Assembly (NCBI RefSeq): GCF_000340215.1
Contig: NW_006921532.1
Location: forward strand, 9,453,172 to 9,517,171
Length of the DNA: 64,000 nt
Direction: 5' to 3'
From: Pseudocercospora fijiensis CIRAD86
Taxonomy: Eukaryota; Ascomycota; Dothideomycetes; Mycosphaerellales; Mycosphaerellaceae
Shown: in pieces, positions 56,657 through 64,000 of the stretch
Position numbering within the stretch: position 1 is the first letter of the stretch
Layout of the letters: each line of letters begins with the position of its first letter
Position numbers and translations under genes: made by a program
Notes under the pieces: model-generated
What the model saw: the letters and a program-made list of their open reading frames with translations, nothing else
The model's database searches: none
Told to the model about the DNA's origin: nothing

Positions 56657-57272
56657 CTTTGTGCCTTAGCTACGCATCACAGCAGCGACTGCTCGTGCCA
56701 CACAACTCATTCTGAAGTTCGGAGAGTGTAGCTGGCGCGATATGAATCCTTCCGCTAGCTCTGTCTGGCAGACTTTGGAGAGCTGCAAGCCACAAATCTT
56801 GGCTGCTGATAAAGGTATCACTCAGCTAACCTACATGGTCGCCGCACTATTGCTGACGGAAACACGTGTCGACGCGATAAGCATCGATATATATCGCATG
56901 TGCAATCCTCAACCTACATCTATGGTGCTCGTGGACTCTCAAATGCACACGGAAGGCATGAGGAGCTCAGGCTTGCCACAAATCACACATGAAGCTCTCA
57001 AATCTTTCTTCCTCTTTCTGTGCTTTGACGGAGTCAGGTAGCAGGACTGCGAGTATGGCCTGGAGAAAGAGAACAGATTGTATGAGGCTGTTGGCCTTCC
57101 ATGCAGCGGCAATCTCATTTAATGTGGTTGCGCTTGTTCGTGACTGCCTCTAGTTATGACAAGCACTGGACAGAAGCACTGCCAAGAAAGCTTCTGCTCT
57201 CTGGCGATGGGACACGCGATATGAAGGAGGTATATGTCGTTTGATAGAGTACGATGACCTGCAATCGTAGAC
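56657..57272. other. Intergenic region
   Basis: Upstream of the LtrA-like gene and downstream of the zinc finger gene. A plus-strand frame of 99 codons (56742-57041, starting MNPSASSVWQTLESCKPQIL) is mildly protein-like but unmatched. Nothing else seen. Confidence 0.3.
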
Positions 57273-58124
57273 TCATCCAGATCCAAAGTTCCATCCGTCG
57301 AAATCATCTTCTTCATCGTCATCGTCATCGTCGTCATCGTCAACGTCCTCTTCTTGTGCGGTGTCATGAATCGCTTTCGTCTCATTCTCGACGCTCGCAC
57401 CAGTCGTCTCTCGTGCGACCGTCGTCGATCTCAATGCCTCCCGCTTCTCACGTAACTTTCTCGCACGTTCCTCCAGGCCCTCCATTTCCTCGAACTCATC
57501 CTCCATCAGTCGAGCCGCGTCCTCTTTTTCCGCCTCTAACTCTGCATCTCGTTTGCCCCGCTGCGCGCTCTGCTCTTCACGCGCTTGAGCCGCGATTTCT
57601 TCTGCAGTCATCGCTGGTGCCGAGATCGTGGCCTGGGCGTAGGAAGCATCTTTATGGCGAGTTGAGGCCTCTAACTCTGCAAGCTCTTTGTCCAACGCGG
57701 CAAGTTCGGCGATGTTGACCTCTTCGTCCCCTTTCGCGCCAGTCTGCTCAGGTTCTTGCTGTGTCGCTTGTGTCTTGGCTGTTGAAACCTCTTGCTTCAA
57801 ATCCTGCTCATCTTGACCGATTCCTGGCTTCAAGCTGGTAGGCTTCTGCTTTTTCCTGTCCTCAGGCGATGTACTGTCTATAGTTGATGCCTTTCGCTTC
57901 TTGCTTGCTCCATTTGCGTCTCTTGCCGCCGCTGCTTCCTGAGCCCTACTCAAGCGCAGAGTATGTTGTGTCGAATGTAGATGGCTGTTCCAAGCGTTCT
58001 GTGTCTTGATCAACGTCTCGCACAAATTGCATAGCAGCTTGCCATCTTTCGTGTATGCTGCATGAGGGTGATTGATTTTTCGCGCTTCGCGACTCGCCTT
58101 GAGCATCGACCGTACGTCTGCCAT
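57273..58124 (-). CDS. C2H2 zinc finger, coiled-coil protein (ZNF830/CCDC16-like)
   Basis: Single exon, 283 residues from the ATG at 58124 (MADVRSMLKASREARKINHP). One U1-like C2H2 finger follows at about residues 32-54 (CNLCETLIKTQNAWNSHLHS-TQH), preceded by the family's AAYTKDGKLL. The rest is charged: a lysine-rich nuclear-localisation-like patch (SKKRKAST), an alpha-helical Glu/Ala/Arg region (EEIAAQAREEQSAQRGKRDA; LEERARKLREKREALR) and an acidic tail with ten consecutive Asp residues ending DDFDGWNFGSG. The human relative ZNF830 associates with spliceosomal complexes; an equivalent role here is an inference from domain order. An upstream in-frame Met (58172) would add 16 residues unlike the family. 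Confidence 0.85.
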   Translation of the reverse strand: MADVRSMLKASREARKINHPHAAYTKDGKLLCNLCETLIKTQNAWNSHLHSTQHTLRLSRAQEAAAARDANGASKKRKASTIDSTSPEDRKKQKPTSLKPGIGQDEQDLKQEVSTAKTQATQQEPEQTGAKGDEEVNIAELAALDKELAELEASTRHKDASYAQATISAPAMTAEEIAAQAREEQSAQRGKRDAELEAEKEDAARLMEDEFEEMEGLEERARKLREKREALRSTTVARETTGASVENETKAIHDTAQEEDVDDDDDDDDDEEDDFDGWNFGSG

Positions 58125-58921
58125 TGCGAGCAAAGTAGTGTTCCGTGTAGAGGTGCAAGCTCTCGCTTTCACATGCCAATTCCAGCGCTCGCATCTGTAC
58201 CAGCATACAGTTTAGACTGTTTAGTCATGACTCTAAGACTTCTGGCCACCATGACTTCTGCCGACTAAGCACAAGCCGAGTTTCTCCACCAGAGGTCCAG
58301 AGACTTTCCCTGGATCGCGCGAAACGAACCCTCTTCCTATCTCACCACCACCTATCGCCCATCTTCTACCCGACTCAGACCTCGACACAGCGCGTCGCAT
58401 TGCAGTCGCGAGCTCTCAGCGATTACTACTCCAGCACATGCTCACTGGTAAGAGTTCGGCCGAATCAGTCGCGTGACCGGCGCAACGGAGGCAAGGAACA
58501 GCAAGCGGTCAACAACGACAGCAGCCTCAAGGTCTATTTTATACGTGGCGGCCACAGTCACTACGTGTGCATCGTCGCGGAGCATATCTGATACGGTGGT
58601 CTTTGGAAAGAAAGCGGCTCCTGCTCTCATTTCCTTCAATTGGCTGCAAGGATATCGGAGACCAGCAGCGCTTTCCAAAGCCACACAGAGCACCTTGTCT
58701 GCGCCTGTCATCTGAACGCCTTGTCTGGCGCCTGTCAGTGGGTGCTGGGAGGAATTCACAGACCAGCGCGCGCTGTCTCTGGCTCGCTATCTACGCGGAG
58801 ACAGCTCAGGGATAGAAGGGAGACAGAAAGCGTATTTCTAGATACTACGTGAAGTTTTGAGAGCGTGTGAAACTGCTGTGTCTTGTCATCTACGTCTGCA
58901 CGCCTTCCGCTCAAATCTACT
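58125..58921. promoter_or_regulatory. Divergent intergenic region, zinc finger gene / BYE1-like gene
   Basis: 797 bp with no recognised gene. It holds both promoters; no specific site identified. Confidence 0.4.
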
Positions 58922-61547
58922 ATGGCTGGTAAGCATATCCTCCACCATGCACATGTAGACAGCATTTGGGACACTGTATAGCAGTTCGTCAGCCACAATG
59001 CAGTCTCATGTTACCCAAGACAGCTCACTAACATTTTATGCAGATGAACCTCGACGTTCTGGTCGCGCGACCAAAGGCCAGCACAAGAACGCCTCTTCCT
59101 CGCCTGCTCCAACTCCAAAGCCTCCAGCGGCAGCCCCCGGCAAGGCTACGACAGCGAAGAGCAAGCCAACCAAGAAGTCTCAAGACCCAGAACCAGAGGA
59201 CGATGACGACGAGGACGAGACGATACGCTGCATTTGTGGCAACGACAACCCCAAAGACAAGCGCGCGTTCATCGGGTGCGAAGCGTGCCAGGTTTGGCAG
59301 CACAACGTCTGTATGGGAGTTCCCGACGATGAAGACGACATCCCAGATCACTATTTCTGCGAGGAATGCGCACCAGCCGAGCATGACGAGACTATACAGG
59401 CCATAAGCAGAGGCGAAAAGATCTGGGAGGTCCGCAATAAGATCTTTCAGAACGAGAAGAAGATGAGCAAGAGTAGGAAACAGAAGACCAAGAATGGCGA
59501 AGATTTCCGACCTGGCTGGTTGAAGAAAGACGTGCCGGCTGTGCCTGCGAAGACGCCAACACCTCCGCCTCCTACAGCGCCGGCGCCCAGCTCATCAAAT
59601 GGCATCCGAGACAACAGCAATAAGCGGAAGCGCGAGGTGAGAGAGGAACCGGAGTCTCATGAAGCCCCAGAAGAAAAGCCTGAAAAACCTGCGCGACAAG
59701 AGAAGCGACGCAAATCATCGGCAGCTCCCTCCAAATCGACTCCAACACCTGCGGCATCAGTCGACACTGACACGGCTTTGGTCGACATTGATCAGTTGCC
59801 GGACGATCGGAAGAAAGTGGCATCTTCTCTGGCAGGGGTCATCGAGACTGACATCCAGAAGCGCATCAAAACAGGCTTGAAGCTCTCTGACGGTCAGACG
59901 GCGAAGTCGTCAGCTTTGCACCATGCCGCACGGATCGAGTACGCGCTTCATATGAACCACGGCGCTGGCCAATCGGAATATATTGCGCAATTCAGGAATC
60001 TCCTACCAAATCTGAAGAGAAACGCGCTCCTGATCCAACGTCTTCTCGATGGATCCTTGTCTGCTGACGAGCTCTCTACCATGAGCAGCAGCGACATGGC
60101 TAGCGAGGAACTGCAACGAGAGCGCGCAGAAATGAAGGAAGTGCTCGACCGACAAGCAGTTGCCATTGAGGAGCAAGGTCCAAAGTATGCGCAAGACCAC
60201 AAAGGATACCATCTGATCGAAAACGAGTCGCATGCAAGCAGTGAGGATCGCGCACCCAAGAATGCACCAAGCAGCATTTCGCAGGCTCCTCCGCCTAGCG
60301 CTTCGCCTCCTCAGTCTACACAACCACCACTGGCTCTTGACACCAGCCGAGATGGTGAACGCCGCCCTTCAAGCCAGCAATTCGACATGAACAACATCTG
60401 GGCTAAGAGTGCACAGTCCCCAACTGGACCAACTCCACCCACCATTGGCAAGCCGCTGAAAGGTGCCCCTCGACGACGCAGCTCTGCGCATCCACCAAAG
60501 CCTCAAACCTTGAATGGCGCAAAGGACGATCCGGACATTGACCGGTTGCTCGAAGACGACAATGACGATTACGTGCCTCCCGATGCAGCAGGTGCCGATG
60601 CCATAGTCTGGCGAGGCAAGCTTGTACAAAGCTCAGAAGAGGAAGCTCCTACAGTGAACGCCCGATTTGTGGCCGGCCGCGATCTTGCGCCGACTGTCTC
60701 ATGGCGATCATTGCTTCCACAGCGATTGTCGATTGACGGTCGCCTCGCTATTCAAAAGGCCGAAGACTATGTGAGTGGCCTCCGATGGAGCACGAGCAGT
60801 GATGTCGCGGTTTTGTCGCTCTCACCCTACGATAACGCCGAGGCTTTTAACAGCGTCTTTCAATATTTCCACTCCCGCGAGAGATACGCTGTTGTAGAGA
60901 AGGACAAGCCGCCAATGGTCAAGGACCTTTACATCATTCCAGTCGAGAAGGGGGGTGAGCTACCACCTCACCTGGACATGCTGGAGTACTGCGCGATCAA
61001 GAAGCCCATCGAAGAGAGAATGCTTCTTGCCACACTTGTCGTCGCGCGGGCACCGGAAAGCCCCACTAAAGTCGACAGCGCAGCTTCAGCGCAGTCGGTT
61101 GGTGCTAACGGGCATCTTCCGCCAAATGTAAGGCAGAGCATTGGAGGACCCCAAGGCTCGCCGATCACAAACCAGACGCCATTCTCGCCGGCGAACAGTG
61201 CGACAGCATCTGGCTATGGTGCTCCAGGTGGCTTCCCGCCAAACCCTTACGGACCTCAAGCATCGCAGCAACAACCGCCCGCTTACCCACCACCTCAGCA
61301 ACAGTTTGTCGACAACCGCATCGCCCAGGTTCTTGGCGATTTGCAGTATGCACCGACCGCGCAAACCATTCTGCGGTCTGTTGAAGGAGGTACGTTCATT
61401 GACATCTTATTATATTGAGCATGTACTGACTGTACATCAGGTCTTAGCGATGAGCAGCTACAGAATCTTAAGACGATTCTATCCGAGGATGTCACGGCCA
61501 GGACAGACTTCGAAGCCTTGTCGAAGCGACTTGACGCGAAGCCATAG
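58922..61547 (+). CDS. BYE1: BYE1-like transcription factor: PHD finger, TFIIS central domain, SPOC domain
   Basis: Three exons: a 7-nt first exon 58922-58928 (ATGGCTG), then 59044-61389 and 61441-61547, giving 819 residues. The first join makes MADEPRRSGRATKG, the expected start. The ATG at 58998, within intron 1, would give an unlike N-terminus. Domains: PHD finger at about 65-117 (IRCICGNDNPKDKRAFIGCE; QVWQHNVCMGVP; YFCEECAP), a TFIIS-like linker/central domain at about 255-390 (KKVASSLAGVIETDIQKRIK; RNLLPNLKRNALLIQRLLDG), a Pro/Ser-rich linker, and a SPOC domain at about 550-680 (PTVSWRSLLPQRLSIDGRLA; EERMLLATLVVA). Yeast Bye1 binds H3K4me3 through its PHD finger and RNA polymerase II through its TFIIS-like domain. 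The last exon adds a short helix ending SKRLDAKP. Confidence 0.9.
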
Positions 61548-62053
61548 AATGACTCCGTGGAATTAAGTCAGCTTCGACAAATAGTGTTGGGCATCTTGCT
61601 GCAGCAGAGTCGCTTGAAGATGTTGTAGGAGACCATACAGCTGAGCTGTGTCTATAACGAGAGTGCAAATAAGGGAGTGTAGGCAGTCTCAGGATATCGG
61701 ACAATGTTATGTAAATGCCAAGGAGTGCTAGACAAGGTGAGGTGAGATGATGGATAGCTGGAATCGCGAGCATTGAACAACGGTCATCGTCTGCAGAACA
61801 GTAATTGAGAAATGCAATCACGATCATGACTACGGTGCACACCAGCAGTGCCATATTCGTGCGTCTCTCATCCATACTTCGTTGTAAGCCTGTGCCTGTC
61901 CATGTGTGAGTAGTAGTGGCGGTTGTGCAGGGATCACGATCAATGCATGGTGGGGTCTGCAATTTGACCTCGTCGCTCCAAATTATTTGAAGGAGAGCTC
62001 CAGAAAACACTGCAGTGTGCATTTCAGGTTGACAACATCACACGACAGCCACA
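61548..62053. other. Intergenic spacer, BYE1-like gene to KRS1
   Basis: 506 bp between two plus-strand genes. It should contain the KRS1 promoter. A minus-strand frame of 176 codons crossing it and the BYE1 3' end looks like chance. Confidence 0.4.
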
Positions 62054-64000
62054 ATGTCCGCCCAACAGGCCGCCGATGCGGTCAAGGACGCAGTCAGCAA
62101 TGTTGCCGACAAGGTCTCACAGCTCACCACCGGCGAAGGCAGTTTGGCTGGTGGCACACAGCCAAACCTCCTCAAAGACGATGTCACCGGCGAAATGGTG
62201 TCCAAGACAGAATTGAAGAAGAGACAGAAGCAGCGCGAGAAGGATGCCAAAAAGGCGGAGCGCGATGCGAACAAGACGGCACCGCCAGCCTCCAAACGCA
62301 AGGCTGGTGCTGAGGCAGAAGATGAGTCGCAGCTCAATCCGAACGTGAGTCAATGCTGGGGCATGCACACATATACCTTTCATGATGTCGAATGTGCCAT
62401 TACACGTCGCACAAGCTGACAATCATGGCTGATCAGCAATACTTCGAGCTGCGTTCGCGCGCCATCAAGCGTATGAAGGAGACCCAGAACCCAAATCCCT
62501 TTCCACACAAGTTCCATGTTACCTACGATCTTCGCAGCTTTGAGAAGGAATTTGGCCACCTCAAGAAGGGAGAAGTCCTCAAGGACAAAGTCATCAGTGT
62601 TGGATGTCGTGTCTACAATATCCGCACTGCTGGCGAGAACCTGCGCTTCTACGAGGTTGCCGTAAATGGCGCTGAAATCCAGATCATGGCGCAGAACCTC
62701 GAAAGCACCAGCAGCATCCCATTTGTCGAACAACACGATCATTTGCGAAGAGGAGATATTATCGGCGTAACGGGATACCCTGGACGAACAAGCCCAAAGA
62801 GAGAGGACAACCCCGGCGAGCTGTCCATCTTTGCTCAAGAAGTGATCCTACTCTCGCCCTGTCTTCACCAGATTCCTTCCGAGCACTACGGCTTCAAGGA
62901 CCAGGAGGAGCGCTACCGCAACCGTCATCTAGATCTGATCATGAACAAGTCGTCTATGAACACCATGCTTACTCGATCGAGAATCACCAGCTATGTGCGA
63001 AGATATTTCGAGGACAATGGCTTCGTCGAAGTGGAGACCCCAATCTTGCTCAAGTCTGCAGGCGGTGCTACTGCCAAGCCCTTCTTCACGCATCACAACG
63101 ACCTCAACATGACTCTTGCTCTCCGCATTGCTACAGAACTGCCTCTCAAGCAGCTGGTCATTGGTGGTATCCACAAGGTCTTTGAGCTCGGACGACAGTT
63201 CAGAAATGAGGGCATTGATCTCACGCACAACCCAGAGTTTACTACCTGCGAATATTATGAGGCTTTCACTGACGTTTACGATGTCATGAACCGTACAGAG
63301 GAACTAGTTGAGGGTATGGTCAAGTACGTGACAGGAGGCCTCCAGACCAAGTTCGTCACTCAGACTGGCGAGGTATACGATGTCAACTGGGCCAAGCCTT
63401 GGAAGCGAATTGAGATGATCCCAGCTCTGGAAGAGGCATGCGGCGAGAAGTTCCCTCCAAGCGATCAACTGCACACAGAGGAGACCAACCAGTTCCTGCG
63501 ACGCATGCTCAAGAAGACAGGCCTCGAATGCCCACCCCCACTCACCAACGCTCGCATGGTTGACAAGATGGTTGGAGAATTCATCGAGGAGAAGTGTATC
63601 AATCCAACCTTCATCACCGGCCATCCACAAATGATGAGTCCGCTCGCCAAGTACCACCGTTCGCAACCAGGTATTTGTGAGCGCTTCGAGGCATTTGTTT
63701 GCAAGAAAGAAATTGTCAACGCTTACACGGAGTTGAACGATCCTTTCGACCAGCGCCTGCGTTTTGAGGAGCAGGCCCGACAGAAGGCCCAAGGTGATGA
63801 TGAGGCACAGCCACTCGACGAGGGCTTCCTCAAGGCAATGGAATACGGCCTGCCACCGACTGGAGGTTGGGGTATGGGTATTGATCGCATGACTATGTTC
63901 CTGGCCAACCACTACAGCATCAAGGAAGTGCTTCCATTCCCATTCATGAAGGATGAGGTGCAAAATACTGGACCAAACAAGCTGGCGGCAGAGGTCACAG
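62054..64000 (+). CDS. KRS1: Cytosolic lysyl-tRNA synthetase (5' part, cut by window end)
   Basis: Class IIb aminoacyl-tRNA synthetase. Exon 1 is 62054-62344 (97 residues) and exon 2 runs from 62437 to the window end; the 92-bp intron starts GTGAGT and ends GATCAG. About 618 residues are visible. Order: a lysine-rich N-terminal helix that aids tRNA binding (MVSKTELKKRQKQREKDAKK), the OB-fold anticodon-binding domain (NPFPHKFHVTYDLRSFEKEF; GDIIGVTGYPGRTSPKRED), and the class II catalytic domain with the motif 1 region (YVRRYFEDNGFVEVETPILL), motif 2 (FELGRQFRNEGIDLTHNPEF) and motif 3 (GWGMGIDRMTMFL). It ends in KLAAEVT at the boundary, so only a short C-terminus is missing. No mitochondrial presequence precedes the start, so the cytosolic form is likely. 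Confidence 0.95.

Noticed and set aside
61492..62022. 176-codon minus-strand frame overlapping the BYE1 3' end
   Set aside because: It overlaps the well-supported last exon of BYE1 on the other strand and the KRS1 promoter; no similarity seen.

Overview
This is nuclear DNA of a filamentous ascomycete. Introns are short (about 50-115 bp, GT...AG, often with a CTGAC-like branch site), genes are dense and lie on both strands, and the products are typical of Pezizomycotina: a RID-type DNA methyltransferase, GH76 and GH5 cell-wall or secreted enzymes, a CREG-like secreted protein, an LtrA-like membrane protein and a PNG1 with a lost catalytic cysteine. The general look of the proteins suggests Dothideomycetes (Mycosphaerella-like), but that is an inference from resemblance and was not computed.

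Layout. 1-1455: RIP-degraded repeat cut by the window edge. 1797-13046: housekeeping block with CLF1 (broken by a 100-N assembly gap) divergent from PRP31, a CREG-like protein, ribosomal protein eS30, a conserved unknown, MED8 and a three-exon unknown. 13441-13720: 3' relic of an MFS sugar transporter. 14567-25362: GPI-anchored GH76 mannanase-like protein (DFG5/DCW1 type), RID-like methyltransferase, ADE4, a GH5 cellulase and a secreted two-domain PAN/apple-like protein with a Thr tract encoded by a minisatellite. 26254-33059: DNA polymerase kappa, a coiled-coil unknown and an alpha/beta hydrolase. 33060-37671: 4.6 kb with no recognisable gene. 37675-41014: a complete but RIP-killed PIF/Harbinger DNA transposon. 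41018-64000: G1 cyclin with a long gene-free upstream region, UTP4, SUR7/PalI-family protein, PNG1, LtrA-like protein, ZNF830-like zinc finger protein, BYE1-like PHD/TFIIS/SPOC protein and the start of cytosolic lysyl-tRNA synthetase, running off the end.

How it fits together. Two spliceosome genes (CLF1, PRP31) share one 266-bp divergent promoter. The window holds both a candidate RIP enzyme (RID-like methyltransferase, 16705-18983) and its apparent products: two tracts with TA excess and CA/TG loss whose reading frames are riddled with TAG/TAA at former Gln and Trp codons. The Harbinger element is the most informative object: its 25-bp terminal inverted repeats, a 3-bp target duplication, a Myb-like helper frame and a DDE transposase frame can all still be read, while the outer ~125-150 bp at each end appear to have escaped the mutation. 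I found no CRISPR array, no tRNA or rRNA gene and no biosynthetic gene cluster.
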